Positions 35,335 through 44,922 of a stretch of 64,000 nt of DNA are shown piece after piece. A program made the position numbers and the translations under genes. Position 1 is the first letter of the stretch. The number at the start of each line of letters is the position of its first letter. The DNA comes from Plantibacter flavus (GTDB lineage Bacteria > Actinomycetota > Actinomycetes > Actinomycetales > Microbacteriaceae), in contig NZ_CP019402.1 in assembly GCF_002024505.1 (NCBI RefSeq), positions 1,178,001-1,242,000 of the forward strand, written 5' to 3'. Below the pieces are notes generated by a model. The model ran no database searches. It saw only the letters and a list, made by a program, of their open reading frames with translations, and was not told the origin of the DNA.

Positions 35335-37803
35335 ATGGCGAGCTCTCCTTCTTCGAACGCCGACGCCGTGCAACCGGTGATCGTCGGCTGGCCCACGGCA
35401 ACCGTCCCCGAGTCGTCCTCCGACGAGCGTGCCGGCGGGAGTCGGCTGCTGGAGGGGCTCAACCCGCAGCAACGGATCGCGGTGGAGTACCGGGGCCAGG
35501 CCCTGCTCATCGTCGCCGGTGCCGGATCGGGCAAGACGAGTGTGCTCACCCGCCGCGTGGCGCTGCTGCTCGAGCAGCGGGAGGCCTGGCCGAGCCAGAT
35601 CCTGGCGATCACGTTCACCAACAAGGCCGCCGCCGAGATGCGTGAGCGGGTGCAGGCGCTCGTCGGCCAGGCCGCGCAGGGCATGTGGATCTCCACCTTC
35701 CACTCCGCCTGCGTCCGCATCCTCCGGCGCGAGGCCGAGCACTTCGGCTTCACCAAGAACTTCACGATCTACGACAGCGGCGACCAACGCGCCCTGTTGA
35801 AGCGGATCATCAAGGAGCTCGAGGCCGATGCGTACGGCTTCACGCCATCCAACACCTCCGCGAAGATCTCGAAACTGAAGAACGAGCTGTCGGACGTCGA
35901 GTCGTATTCCCGCACGATCAACACGAACGACCCGCAGGAACTCGTCTTCCTGCAGGTCTTCCGGAAGTACACGCGCGCGCTGGCCGACGCGAACGCCTTC
36001 GACTTCGACGACCTCATCAGCCAGACGGTGTTCCTCTTCCGGGCCTTCCCGCACGTCGCCGCGCAGTACCAGCAGCGGTTCCGCCACATCCTCGTCGACG
36101 AGTACCAGGACACCAACCACGCCCAGTACTCGCTCATCCGGGAGCTCACGCGTGCGCCCGAGGCCGGCACGGATCAGCTCGCCATCACCCGCACCGAGGG
36201 TGCCTCGCTCACCGTCGTCGGCGACTCGGACCAGTCGATCTACGCGTTCCGCGGGGCCGACATCCGGAACATCACCGAGTTCGAGCGCGACTTCCCGGGT
36301 GCCAAGGTGGTGCTGCTCGAGCAGAACTACCGCTCCACGCAGAACATCCTCTCGGCCGCGAACGCGGTCATCTCCAACAACTTCGACCGCAAGGACAAGA
36401 AGCTCTGGACGGCCGTCGGCGACGGAGAGAAGATCGTCGGCTTCACGGGGTACTCCGGCCACGACGAGGCGCAGTTCATCGCGGACGAGATCGAGAAGCT
36501 CAGGAACGCCGGCACGGCCTACAGCGACATCGCGGTGTTCTACCGCACGAACGCCCAGACCCGTGCGCTCGAGGAGATCTTCATCCGCGCGGCCCTGCCG
36601 TACCGGATCATGGGCGGCACCAAGTTCTACGAACGCGCCGAGATCAAGGACGCCCTCGCCTACCTCGTGTCGGTCGCGAACCCCGCCGACATCATGGCGC
36701 TGCGGCGCATCCTGAACACGCCCAAGCGTGGCATCGGACCGGCGACGGAGACGGCACTCGCGAGCTTCGCCGAGAACAACGGCGTCACCTTCCGCGAGGC
36801 CATGCGGCGTGCCGACGCCCTCGGGCTCGGGCCGAAGGTCACGAGCGCGATCCTGCAGCTGTCGGCGCTCCTCGACGAAGCGCAGGCCGCGCTCGACGAC
36901 GCCGCTGCGGCCGACCGCCCGACGGCGTCCGCGACCGCGGTCGGCGACGTCCTGTCGCTCCTCATGACGAAGAGCGGCTACCTCGACTCGCTGCGCAACA
37001 GTCGCGACCCGCAGGATGAGGCACGCGCCGAGAACGTCGACGAGCTCATCGCCGTCACCAAGGAGTTCGCCAAGAACAACCCCGACGGCGGCATCGTCGA
37101 CTTCCTGACGGAGGTCTCGCTCGTCGCCGCGGCCGACGACCTCGACGACGCGACGGGCAGCGTGTCGCTCATGACCCTGCACACGGCGAAGGGCCTCGAG
37201 TACGATGCGGTCTTCCTGACGGGCATCGAGGAGGACCTCCTCCCGCACCGGATGTCGGCGAACGAGCCTGGCGGCCCGGCGGAGGAGCGGCGCCTGTTCT
37301 ACGTCGGCATCACCCGCGCCCGTAAGCGCCTGTACCTCTCGCTGGCGATGACTCGTGCCCAGTACGGCGAGACGGCCGTCGCCATGCCCAGCCGCTATCT
37401 GCAGGAGATCCCGGCCGAACTGATCGAGTGGCGTCAGTCGCCCGGCAACGTCAACGGTCGTGGTGGAACCCAGTCTCGCGCCCTGAACGCCCGCCGCGCC
37501 CCTTCGAGCGACCGCTGGTCGGTCCGCTCGCTCCCGGAAGGAGCCTCCGCGGGCGACACCCGGTTCTCCGGCGGTTCGAGCAAGCCGGAGACGGCCTGGG
37601 CCAACCGCATCACGGCGAAGGTCCGCGACAACGGTGATCTCGAGCTCGTCCCCGGCGACCGCATCTCCCACGCGGACTTCGGTGTGGGGCGGGTGAACGC
37701 CGTCACCGGCGAGGGCGCGAAACGCATCGCCCACGTGCAGTTCGAGTCGGCGGGAGCCAAGAAGCTGCTGATCAAGATCGCCCCGATCGAGAAGGTGGAG
37801 TGA
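35335..37803 (+). CDS. pcrA: UvrD/PcrA family DNA helicase
   Basis: ATP-dependent 3'-5' helicase of repair and plasmid or replication-fork functions. The 822-residue protein has all superfamily 1A motifs: Walker A VAGAGSGKTS (60-69), ILAITFTNKAAAEMRERV (Ia), WISTFHSACVRILR (Ib), ILVDEYQDTN (II, near 255), VVGDSDQSIYAFRGAD (III), LEQNYRSTQNIL (IV), VSLMTLHTAKGLEYDAVFL (V) and RRLFYVGITRARKRLYL (VI). The C-terminal 60 residues (LVPGDRISHADFGVGRVNAV) form the PcrA-type Tudor domain that binds RNA polymerase. ATG 35335 is preferred; the frame is open further upstream across the GDPD gene. Confidence 0.95.
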   Translation: MASSPSSNADAVQPVIVGWPTATVPESSSDERAGGSRLLEGLNPQQRIAVEYRGQALLIVAGAGSGKTSVLTRRVALLLEQREAWPSQILAITFTNKAAAEMRERVQALVGQAAQGMWISTFHSACVRILRREAEHFGFTKNFTIYDSGDQRALLKRIIKELEADAYGFTPSNTSAKISKLKNELSDVESYSRTINTNDPQELVFLQVFRKYTRALADANAFDFDDLISQTVFLFRAFPHVAAQYQQRFRHILVDEYQDTNHAQYSLIRELTRAPEAGTDQLAITRTEGASLTVVGDSDQSIYAFRGADIRNITEFERDFPGAKVVLLEQNYRSTQNILSAANAVISNNFDRKDKKLWTAVGDGEKIVGFTGYSGHDEAQFIADEIEKLRNAGTAYSDIAVFYRTNAQTRALEEIFIRAALPYRIMGGTKFYERAEIKDALAYLVSVANPADIMALRRILNTPKRGIGPATETALASFAENNGVTFREAMRRADALGLGPKVTSAILQLSALLDEAQAALDDAAAADRPTASATAVGDVLSLLMTKSGYLDSLRNSRDPQDEARAENVDELIAVTKEFAKNNPDGGIVDFLTEVSLVAAADDLDDATGSVSLMTLHTAKGLEYDAVFLTGIEEDLLPHRMSANEPGGPAEERRLFYVGITRARKRLYLSLAMTRAQYGETAVAMPSRYLQEIPAELIEWRQSPGNVNGRGGTQSRALNARRAPSSDRWSVRSLPEGASAGDTRFSGGSSKPETAWANRITAKVRDNGDLELVPGDRISHADFGVGRVNAVTGEGAKRIAHVQFESAGAKKLLIKIAPIEKVE

Positions 37804-37862
37804 CCCCCTGTCCCGTCGGCCGTCCCCGGCGGCATCAGGTTCCCCAGTCCTGGCGAAGCCTC

Positions 37863-37868
37863 TAGGCT
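37863..37868 (+). promoter_or_regulatory. -10 box TAGGCT before the SseB-like gene
   Basis: TAGGCT ends 8 nt before ATG 37877, so the mRNA is leaderless or nearly so. Confidence 0.5.
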
Positions 37869-37876
37869 GAGGCATC

Positions 37877-38875
37877 ATGGCTCTGTTCTCCAAGCGCAAC
37901 GCGTCCGATGCCCGATCCGCAGCGGCGGAGGCAGCGACCTCCGCCCGCGAAACCGAGGAGGACACGACCCCCGCGGTCGCCGAACCGGTTCCGCACGTTC
38001 CCATCTCGGTCACGACGGTCAGTTCCGCCGCACGGACACCTGAGGCCCCCGTATCGGTGCCGGCTGCCCCGGCGGCCGCTCCGGCGCCCGCGGCCGCGGA
38101 GCCCGACACGAACGTCGACCTCGCCCAGGCGCTCACGGCCCTGGCCGAAGGCGGTGACGAGCGTGCGATGATGCATGTCCTGCGCCAGAGCATCCAGGGC
38201 AAGCTCCTGCTGTCCACGAGCCTCGACGGTGTCTCGGAGGAGGACAAGGCCGCGGGACGCGTCCCGCTCGGCGTCCACCGCGACCCGGAGGGGGCCGTCT
38301 ACCTCCTCGCCTTCACCTCGCCTCGCGAGCTCGAGAAGACGCGGACGGCCGAGGGCCCCGTCTCCGGGGTCGCGGTGGACGCGGTGTGGGCGCTGCGTCA
38401 GGCGGCCGGCGAAGGCTACGCCGGCATCGTGCTGAACCCCGCCGACGGAAAGGCGAGTGCCGTCGTCCCGAAGACACTCATCGTCCGCCTCTTCGGTGAC
38501 GGCCGGAACAACGACCTCGCCAAGCAGGCGCTCGCCCAGCCTCGCGACGCCGATGCCCTCCAGCAGCTGGTGGCGGCACTCGCCGCACACGGCGGATTCG
38601 TGGCGGGACGAGCAGAGATGGACGAGGAGGGTAACCGCAAGACCGTCGGCATCGCGGAGACCCGGCTCGGGGACCGCCGCCTGCTCGAGGTCTTCACCTC
38701 GCCCATCGAGATCGCGGCGCTCGGCCGAGGCGACGACGCGTATCCCGTGACCGCCGCGGAACTGGCGGCTGCGCTCCGGAGCGACGAGGGCATCACCGGG
38801 ATCATCGTGAACCCTGCGGCACCGTGGCTGGACGTCGACCGCGCCCAGCTCGCACCCCTCCTCGACGTGCGCTGA
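37877..38875 (+). CDS. SseB family protein with Ala/Pro-rich N-terminus
   Basis: A 332-residue protein. Residues 1-80 are low-complexity (Ala, Pro, Glu, Thr). Two SseB-type alpha/beta domains follow: one starting LAQALTALAEGGDERAMMHVLRQ and containing YLLAFTSPRELE, the second around residues 200-330. SseB domains occur in diverse regulatory and enhancer proteins, and the role here is unknown. The last 74 bp overlap the end of a gene on the opposite strand. Confidence 0.85.
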   Translation: MALFSKRNASDARSAAAEAATSARETEEDTTPAVAEPVPHVPISVTTVSSAARTPEAPVSVPAAPAAAPAPAAAEPDTNVDLAQALTALAEGGDERAMMHVLRQSIQGKLLLSTSLDGVSEEDKAAGRVPLGVHRDPEGAVYLLAFTSPRELEKTRTAEGPVSGVAVDAVWALRQAAGEGYAGIVLNPADGKASAVVPKTLIVRLFGDGRNNDLAKQALAQPRDADALQQLVAALAAHGGFVAGRAEMDEEGNRKTVGIAETRLGDRRLLEVFTSPIEIAALGRGDDAYPVTAAELAAALRSDEGITGIIVNPAAPWLDVDRAQLAPLLDVR

Positions 38876-40376
38876 GCGTCGCACCCGCTCCACTCGGCGT
38901 GATCCGCCGACGGAGAGCGAGCAGGATGCCGCCGAGCGCGAGCGCCCCGATCGCCGCAGAGCCGGCCGTGAGCAGGGAGTGGTCGTCGGCACCGGTCTCG
39001 GCGAGGCGCGCTTCGGGCACGGTCGGTGTCGAGGCGAGTGTGATCTCCGACGCGACCCCGAAGGCGGATCGCCAGGGGCGGATCATCGCGCCGCCGTTCT
39101 CCGGCAGGGTGTCGCTCGGCTCGATGCGTTCGACCCAGACGTAGTAGCCGTCCTCGGGAAGCACGCAGGACGGTGTCGTGTACTCGCCGGGGCCTGCATC
39201 CACGAGCGTCTCGACCTCGCAGACCACTGGTGCTCCGAGCGGGACCTCCGGTGCCTCGACCGGGCGCTCCGCGAACGGACCGAGCAGCTGGCTGCGGACG
39301 GTCACCGGGATCGGTGTGTACGGTCCACCCTCCGGTCCGATGAGGCCCCACTCCGCGGCGAGGCCCGTGTCGGTCGCGATCCCGACCGACAGCCGGTCGG
39401 TGATCTCGGTTCCCGGTGTCGCCGTCGCGTGCGAGGTGGTGGTGACGACGACCGGCTGGAAGGGGAGTGGTGTGGGGCGCTCTCGGTCGGCGCTCGCCCC
39501 GGCGGCGACCGTGATCGGGCGGGCGACGAGGACGCTCTGCACGTTGGCAGCGCTTCGAGCGATCGTGAGGCCCGCCCCGTACGGCAGCTCACCGAAGGTG
39601 GCGTTCGCTGAGAACGCCACGACGGCGGCATCGGTGCTCGGCAGGATCCGCAGGCTCTCACCGTTCCCGACGATCCGCTCGGACGTGCCGTCCTCGAAGG
39701 TCGCACCGTCGAGGGTGACCGTCCCGGTGTGGGTACCCGGTGGCAGGGTGGTGACGCCGGAGGAGACGAAGTCGACGGCGAGTTCCGTTCGGACGAGGTC
39801 GAATCCGTCCTCGCCGCGTTCGATGGACATGGTGGCGCTCGCTCCCCGACTCGCGCCGCCGGGTCCGTCGGCCTCGGCGAGCATCTGATGGGCCAGTGCC
39901 AGCACGCGGTCGGCGCTCGCTCCCGCCCGAGCGGCGATCTGCGCCGGTGTCCACCCGTTCAGGCCGGTGATCATCCAGGTGGCGAGCTGTCCAGCAGCCG
40001 CCTCGTCGGCGTCCTGGCTGGCACCCCAGTGTCGCGAGAGGTAGGCCAAACGGGCGGCGTCCTCAGGGGTGAACCAGCCGAGCGATGATCCGTCGACGTG
40101 CTCGTAGGCGTGACCCGGCGGGATCGGGAGGTCGAGGTTGATGCAGAACCCGACCGTCCCGTCGTCGAAGGCCCACGAGCCGAGCCAGCGGCCGTTCGAG
40201 GCGTCGCGGTGGCCGTAGGCGGCGCCGGTCGCGGTCAGGGCGGAGGACGCGGTGGCGCCGCCGAGGACGATGCCGAGGACGAGCGTCAGCAGGATCGGGA
40301 CGGCCGCCAGGAGCCGGAGGATCCGCGGTCTGCCGCCGAGGAGGCGGCCGGTCTGGGGGAGGTGGTGTGTTGTCAT
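38802..40376 (-). CDS. Probable thioester-domain surface protein with LAETG sortase signal
   Basis: A 524-residue secreted protein. Signal peptide to about residue 46 (hydrophobic LLAAVPILLTLVLGIVLGG). Residues 60-145 resemble a thioester domain: Cys78 in GTVGFCINLD and Gln130 in AAAGQLATWMITG could form the Cys-Gln thioester of Gram-positive adhesins. Long Thr/Val-rich beta domains follow. The end has EARLAETG, a helix (about residues 458-480) and RRR, the pattern of class E sortase substrates (LAXTG). An extra basic tail of about 34 residues after the helix is unusual and runs antisense into the SseB-like gene. Function as an adhesin is inference. Confidence 0.75.
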   Translation of the reverse strand: MTTHHLPQTGRLLGGRPRILRLLAAVPILLTLVLGIVLGGATASSALTATGAAYGHRDASNGRWLGSWAFDDGTVGFCINLDLPIPPGHAYEHVDGSSLGWFTPEDAARLAYLSRHWGASQDADEAAAGQLATWMITGLNGWTPAQIAARAGASADRVLALAHQMLAEADGPGGASRGASATMSIERGEDGFDLVRTELAVDFVSSGVTTLPPGTHTGTVTLDGATFEDGTSERIVGNGESLRILPSTDAAVVAFSANATFGELPYGAGLTIARSAANVQSVLVARPITVAAGASADRERPTPLPFQPVVVTTTSHATATPGTEITDRLSVGIATDTGLAAEWGLIGPEGGPYTPIPVTVRSQLLGPFAERPVEAPEVPLGAPVVCEVETLVDAGPGEYTTPSCVLPEDGYYVWVERIEPSDTLPENGGAMIRPWRSAFGVASEITLASTPTVPEARLAETGADDHSLLTAGSAAIGALALGGILLALRRRITPSGAGATLSARRGGVRAGRGRRPATVPQGSR

Positions 40377-40480
40377 GCCCCCATCGTGCGAACCGCGGTA
40401 CCTCGGTCAGCCGGGCGAGGAACCGAATGTGGACGGGACTGCTCCGCCAGTGTGCTGTGGAGGGCGGTCCTGGAACGTCG

Positions 40481-41281
40481 TCAGCCGAGGCGGCGGGCCG
40501 CGTCCGTGCGATCCCGCTCTCGCATCGCCCGGAGGTACCAGGCGGAGGGTGCCGCGCGCAATCGCTGCGGAAGACGCGGCCAGACGGCCCGCGCTGCGGC
40601 GACCCGCCGCGCGAAGCGACGCTGCTGCCGGGGTGTGAAACGGAACCCGTAGGCGCTCCGCAATCCGTCGGGCAGCAGTCCCGCCGTCACGAGTCGGACG
40701 AGGGGGAGCAGACACCGGACGGGGAGGGGCGCCGCACGCGCGGTCATGAGCTCGACCGAGACGCGGCGTGCCTCCGCGGTGACGTGGAGTCCCGCGACCC
40801 GGGCTGCGAAGTACTCGTCGAACGCGGCCCGGGTCGGAGGCCAGCGGTCGGGCGGGAGCTGCAGGCTCGTCCCCACGATCGCGTACTCACGGTGCAGGCG
40901 CTCCCGCGACTCCTCGTCGAGCGGGCCGAACACGAGCTCGTAGACCTGGACGGCGGTGTCGTACAGCGTGGCCGCGACCCAGAGTTGCGCGTCGTGGTCG
41001 AAGGCCGAGTACCCCGGGGCGGCCTCGCCCGGCTGAGCGCGGACGGGCGCGTGGGCGTGGTTCACCCGCCGGGCCGCGCTCCGCTGCTCGTCCGGCGTAC
41101 CGAGGGCGAGCGCGTAGACGAAGGTGAGGGTGGCGTGCAGCCGGTCGAGCGGACGGGAGCCGAAGTCGCTGTGCCGCGCCACCCCGGCTGCGACCGAGGG
41201 GTCCGCGATCTGGAGCAGGATGGCCCGTCCGGCGCCGGCGACGAGGATGCCCTCGCGAGCGAGGTCCGCCATGCCGGTCAT
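40481..41281 (-). CDS. MpaB/DUF2236 family oxygenase-like protein
   Basis: A 266-residue soluble protein. The N-terminal half has LAREGILVAGAGRAILLQIADPSVAAGVARHSDF and VNHAHAPVRA, and the middle has FDHDAQLWVAATLYDTAVQVYELV, which are typical of the MpaB family of heme-containing oxygenase-like proteins (related to latex-clearing protein). The C-terminal 90 residues are Arg-rich. The substrate is unknown; no companion catabolic genes are present. ATG 41281 is used; it is divergent from sucC. Confidence 0.85.
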   Translation of the reverse strand: MTGMADLAREGILVAGAGRAILLQIADPSVAAGVARHSDFGSRPLDRLHATLTFVYALALGTPDEQRSAARRVNHAHAPVRAQPGEAAPGYSAFDHDAQLWVAATLYDTAVQVYELVFGPLDEESRERLHREYAIVGTSLQLPPDRWPPTRAAFDEYFAARVAGLHVTAEARRVSVELMTARAAPLPVRCLLPLVRLVTAGLLPDGLRSAYGFRFTPRQQRRFARRVAAARAVWPRLPQRLRAAPSAWYLRAMRERDRTDAARRLG

Positions 41282-41336
41282 GGACCCGACCTTAGTCGTT
41301 CACTGCGAACGTCCGGTTGCGGCGCAGCGCTGGGGG

Positions 41337-41342
41337 TAGAGT
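41337..41342 (+). promoter_or_regulatory. -10-like box TAGAGT upstream of sucC
   Basis: TAGAGT lies 99 nt before the sucC start. TTGCGG (41317-41322) upstream is only 14 bp away, so the -35 is not convincing. The intervening leader contains a run of five Ts (GGCCCTTTTTCTC). Confidence 0.35.
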
Positions 41343-41441
41343 CGTCACTGGCCCTTTTTCTCTCGCCGCCGAGATAACGCGCGGCCGAAAATCGCCACGA
41401 CAATCACAGCAGAACGCGCGCAGCGCGGATGGGAATGACAC

Positions 41442-42605
41442 GTGGATCTTTACGAGTATCAGGCACGAGACCTGTTCGAGCAGTACGAGGTGCCGGTCCT
41501 CGCCGGCATCATCGCCGACACCCCGGACGAGGTGCGGGCCGCGGCCGAGCGTCTCGGCGGCGTGGTCGTCGTCAAGGCCCAGGTGAAGGTCGGAGGCCGC
41601 GGCAAGGCCGGCGGCGTCAAGGTCGCCAAGACCCCCGACGAGGCCTACGAGGCGGCGAAGTCCATCCTCGGACTCGACATCAAGGGTCACGTCGTCAAGC
41701 GCGTGATGGTCGCGGCCGGCGCACGCATCGCCCAGGAGTTCTACTTCTCGGTGCTGCTCGACCGCGCCAACCGGTCCTACCTGTCGCTCACGAGCGTCGA
41801 GGGCGGTATGGAGATCGAGCAGCTCGCGGTCGAGAAGCCCGAGGCGCTCGCGCGCATCGAGGTGAACCCGCTCACCGGTGTCGACAAGGCGGCCGCGGTC
41901 GAGATCGCGAAGGCTGCGAACTTCCCCGAGGAGCTCGTCGACCAGGTCTCCGACGTCTTCGTGAAGCTCTACGACGTCTACAAGGGTGAGGACGCGACGC
42001 TCGTCGAGGTCAACCCGCTCGTCCTCACGGAGGAGGGGCGCATCGTCGCCCTCGACGGCAAGGTCTCGCTCGACGAGAACGCCGCCTTCCGTCACCCGAA
42101 CCACGCCGAACTCGAAGACACCGCAGCCGAGGACCCCCTGGAGCTCAAGGCCAAGGAGAACGACCTCAACTACGTCAAGCTCGACGGCGAGGTCGGCATC
42201 ATCGGCAACGGCGCCGGGCTCGTCATGTCCACGCTCGACGTCGTCGCCTACGCGGGCGAGCAGCACGGCGGCGTGAAGCCGGCCAACTTCCTCGACATCG
42301 GCGGCGGCGCCTCGGCCGAGGTCATGGCAGCCGGCCTCGACGTCATCCTCGGTGACGCCCAGGTGAAGAGCGTGTTCGTCAACGTCTTCGGTGGCATCAC
42401 CGCCTGCGACGCGGTCGCGAACGGCATCGTGAAGGCGCTCGAGATCCTCGGTGACGCAGCGACCAAGCCGCTCGTGGTCCGTCTCGACGGCAACAAGGTC
42501 GCGGAAGGCCGCGAGATCCTCGCCGCCGCCGCGCACCCGCTCATCACGCTCGCCGCAACCATGGACGAAGGCGCCGACAAGGCCGCCGAGCTGGCTTCGA
42601 AGTAA
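41442..42605 (+). CDS. sucC: Succinyl-CoA synthetase (ADP-forming) beta subunit
   Basis: With SucD it converts succinyl-CoA to succinate with substrate-level phosphorylation in the TCA cycle. The 387-residue protein starts at GTG 41442 ([14 protein letters not shown]). The ATP-grasp domain shows [18 protein letters not shown], and the metal-binding [22 protein letters not shown] follows; the C-terminal ligase domain has [20 protein letters not shown] and [11 protein letters not shown]. It sits 14 nt before sucD. Confidence 0.97.
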   Translation: MDLYEYQARDLFEQYEVPVLAGIIADTPDEVRAAAERLGGVVVVKAQVKVGGRGKAGGVKVAKTPDEAYEAAKSILGLDIKGHVVKRVMVAAGARIAQEFYFSVLLDRANRSYLSLTSVEGGMEIEQLAVEKPEALARIEVNPLTGVDKAAAVEIAKAANFPEELVDQVSDVFVKLYDVYKGEDATLVEVNPLVLTEEGRIVALDGKVSLDENAAFRHPNHAELEDTAAEDPLELKAKENDLNYVKLDGEVGIIGNGAGLVMSTLDVVAYAGEQHGGVKPANFLDIGGGASAEVMAAGLDVILGDAQVKSVFVNVFGGITACDAVANGIVKALEILGDAATKPLVVRLDGNKVAEGREILAAAAHPLITLAATMDEGADKAAELASK

Positions 42606-42619
42606 GGGATCGCACAAGC

Positions 42620-43510
42620 ATGTCAATCTTCCTCAACAAGGACTCCAAGGTCATCGTCCAGGGCATCACCGGAGGCGAGGGCACCAAGCACACGGCGCTC
42701 ATGCTGAAGGCCGGCACCCAGGTCGTCGGCGGCGTCAACGCCCGCAAGGCCGGCACGACCGTCACCCACGACGGTGGCGTCGAGCTGCCCGTGTTCGCCA
42801 CGGTCGCCGAGGCCATCAAGGAGACCGGCGCAGACGTGTCGATCGCCTTCGTGCCCCCGGCCTTCACCAAGGACGCGGTCATCGAGGCCATCGACGCCGA
42901 GATCCCGCTGCTCGTCATCATCACCGAGGGTGTGCCGGTGGGCGACTCCGCCGAGTTCTGGGCCTACGCCCAGTCGAAGGGCTCCAAGACCCGCATCATC
43001 GGCCCCAACTGCCCCGGCATCATCACGCCTGGTGAGTCCCTCGTCGGCATCACGCCCGCGAACATCGCCGGCAAGGGACCGATCGGCCTCGTGTCGAAGT
43101 CGGGCACCCTCACGTACCAGATGATGTACGAGCTGCGCGAGATCGGTTTCTCGACGGCGATCGGCATCGGCGGCGACCCGATCATCGGCACGACGCACAT
43201 CGACGCGCTCGCCGCGTTCGAGGCCGACCCCGAGACCAAGGCCATCGTCATGATCGGTGAGATCGGTGGCGACGCCGAGGAGCGCGCGGCCGATTTCATC
43301 AAGGCGAACGTCACGAAGCCGGTCGTCGGCTACGTCGCGGGCTTCACCGCGCCCGAGGGCAAGACGATGGGCCACGCCGGCGCGATCGTCTCGGGCTCCG
43401 CAGGCACCGCGCAGGCGAAGAAGGAGGCCCTCGAGGCCGCCGGCGTCAAGGTCGGCAAGACGCCGAGCGAGACCGCCGACCTCATGCGCGAGATCATCGC
43501 CTCGCTGTAA
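42620..43510 (+). CDS. sucD: Succinyl-CoA synthetase alpha subunit
   Basis: Carries the CoA-binding domain and the phosphorylated His of the complex. It has 296 residues. CoA-binding region [23 protein letters not shown], then [15 protein letters not shown], and the phosphohistidine His252 in [16 protein letters not shown] 42620 directly follows sucC. A 17-bp hairpin ends the operon. Confidence 0.97.
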   Translation: MSIFLNKDSKVIVQGITGGEGTKHTALMLKAGTQVVGGVNARKAGTTVTHDGGVELPVFATVAEAIKETGADVSIAFVPPAFTKDAVIEAIDAEIPLLVIITEGVPVGDSAEFWAYAQSKGSKTRIIGPNCPGIITPGESLVGITPANIAGKGPIGLVSKSGTLTYQMMYELREIGFSTAIGIGGDPIIGTTHIDALAAFEADPETKAIVMIGEIGGDAEERAADFIKANVTKPVVGYVAGFTAPEGKTMGHAGAIVSGSAGTAQAKKEALEAAGVKVGKTPSETADLMREIIASL

Positions 43511-43530
43511 CACCCGCAGCTCGACTGCGA

Positions 43531-43567
43531 CCACGACGCGGCGCCCGGTTCGGGCGTCGCGTCGTGG
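43531..43567 (+). terminator. Strong terminator after sucD
   Basis: A 17-position stem (CCACGACGCGGCGCCCG against its complement at 43551-43567, one G-U pair) with a 3-nt loop, followed by CGTTTCG. Confidence 0.9.
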
Positions 43568-43620
43568 CGTTTCGGCCCACGCACGCCGTGTGCCTGACCG
43601 TCCGCACGCGCGGCTCCAGG

Positions 43621-43626
43621 TAGGGT
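43621..43626 (+). promoter_or_regulatory. -10 box TAGGGT before the DUF6350 gene
   Basis: TAGGGT ends 9 nt before ATG 43636. Confidence 0.4.
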
Positions 43627-43635
43627 CGAAGGCGC

Positions 43636-44913
43636 ATGAACCGTCTGACCGTCGCCCTCCTCGCCGCCCTCGATGCCACCCTCGCCGTGGCCATCGGCAT
43701 CGGTGTCGCACTCGTCCCACTCCTCGCCCTCTGGGCCCTGCACTTCCAGTTGGACGTCGACCCGGCCGCGCTCTGGCGGGGGGCCGTCGACATCTGGGCG
43801 CTCGGCAACGGCTCGAGCATGCGCATCACCCTCGACACGGCCCTCATCACCCAGCTCGGACTGCCCGCCGGGATGGAGCCGTTCCTCGTCTCCCTGGCGC
43901 CCCTCGCCTTCACGATCGGCACGGTCCTGTTCGGTCTGCGCACCGGGGCCCGCGCGGCGCGCAGCGCCTGGTGGCAGGGTGCCGTCGTGCTGTCGGTGCT
44001 CGTGTTCGCTCTGCTCTCGTTCCTCGTGGCCCTCACCGCCCTCCACCCGGCGGTGCGCCCCTCGATCGTCCAGGGGACCCTCGCGCCGACCGTGCGCTTC
44101 GCAGGCGGGGTCGTGGTCGCCGCACTGTGGGTCCGGTTCCGTGAGCAGGACGCGGCCGATCCGATCCTCGACGGACTCCGCGCGATGCGAGACCGGATGC
44201 CGGACGGGACCTGGTCGATGATCGTCGCGGCGCTGCGTGGTGGAGCGCTCGCAGCCACCGGACTGGTGGCGGTCTCCGCGGTCCTGACCGCCATCCTCAT
44301 CGCCGTCGGCTACGGTGCCATCATCTCCCTGCATGAGAGCGCGCAGTTCGGCGTCCTGGGTGGTGCCATCGTCACCGGCGCCGAACTCCTGTACCTCCCG
44401 AACCTCGTGATCTGGGCCATGACCTGGATCACCGGCGCGGGCTTCGCCATCGGGAGCGGCACGGCGATCTCACCGATCGGCACGCTCGTCGGGCCCATGC
44501 CGGCCGTGCCGGTCCTCGGCGCCATCCCGAGGGGGGAGAGCCCACTCGGCTTCGTGGTCCTCGTGGTCCCGGTCGTCATCGGATTCGCCGCCGCCGTGGT
44601 GCTGCGCCGTCGTCTGCTCGTCGACCTCGACGGGCGTGGCGGGCTCGCACGACTGGCGGTCGTCGGTCTCGGCGTCGGGGTCACCGCCGGCATCATCGTC
44701 GGAGTTCTCGCGGCCCTCTCGGCGGGCGCGGCAGGACCAGGTCGACTCATCGAGGTCGGCCCGAACGGTTGGGCGACGGGCCTGTGGACCACGCTGACGG
44801 TCGGGATCGCGGCCGTGGTCGGTATGGCGGCCGGTCCGACGCATCTGGCCGATGAGGACCGCCTCCCGGAGCTGTACGCCCAGCCGAGCGGCCGGGGTGC
44901 CCGCGACCGATAG
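43636..44913 (+). CDS. DUF6350 family multi-pass membrane protein
   Basis: A 425-residue integral membrane protein with about ten helices and short loops. Recognisable blocks are LAALDATLAVAIGIGVALVPLLALWALH, the extracellular-facing DVDPAALWRGAVDIWALGNGSSM, and LLYLPNLVIWAMTWITGAGFAIGSGTAISPIGT. These match DUF6350, sometimes called cell division protein PerM, which is normally found between sucD and purN in Actinobacteria. Its function is unproven. The purN promoter lies within its last codons. Confidence 0.87.
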   Translation: MNRLTVALLAALDATLAVAIGIGVALVPLLALWALHFQLDVDPAALWRGAVDIWALGNGSSMRITLDTALITQLGLPAGMEPFLVSLAPLAFTIGTVLFGLRTGARAARSAWWQGAVVLSVLVFALLSFLVALTALHPAVRPSIVQGTLAPTVRFAGGVVVAALWVRFREQDAADPILDGLRAMRDRMPDGTWSMIVAALRGGALAATGLVAVSAVLTAILIAVGYGAIISLHESAQFGVLGGAIVTGAELLYLPNLVIWAMTWITGAGFAIGSGTAISPIGTLVGPMPAVPVLGAIPRGESPLGFVVLVVPVVIGFAAAVVLRRRLLVDLDGRGGLARLAVVGLGVGVTAGIIVGVLAALSAGAAGPGRLIEVGPNGWATGLWTTLTVGIAAVVGMAAGPTHLADEDRLPELYAQPSGRGARDR

Positions 44914-44916
44914 GAT
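44911..44916 (+). promoter_or_regulatory. -10 box TAGGAT, leaderless start of purN
   Basis: TAGGAT overlaps the stop codon of the DUF6350 gene and ends 6 nt before GTG 44923. Confidence 0.55.
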
Positions 44917-44922
44917 GCTCTG

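Noticed and set aside
35011..38247. Stop-free reading frame of more than 1000 codons on the reverse strand opposite the helicase gene
   Set aside because: It is antisense to a fully conserved PcrA. Long open antisense frames are expected in high-GC genes with GC-rich third positions, and the translation has no recognisable motif.
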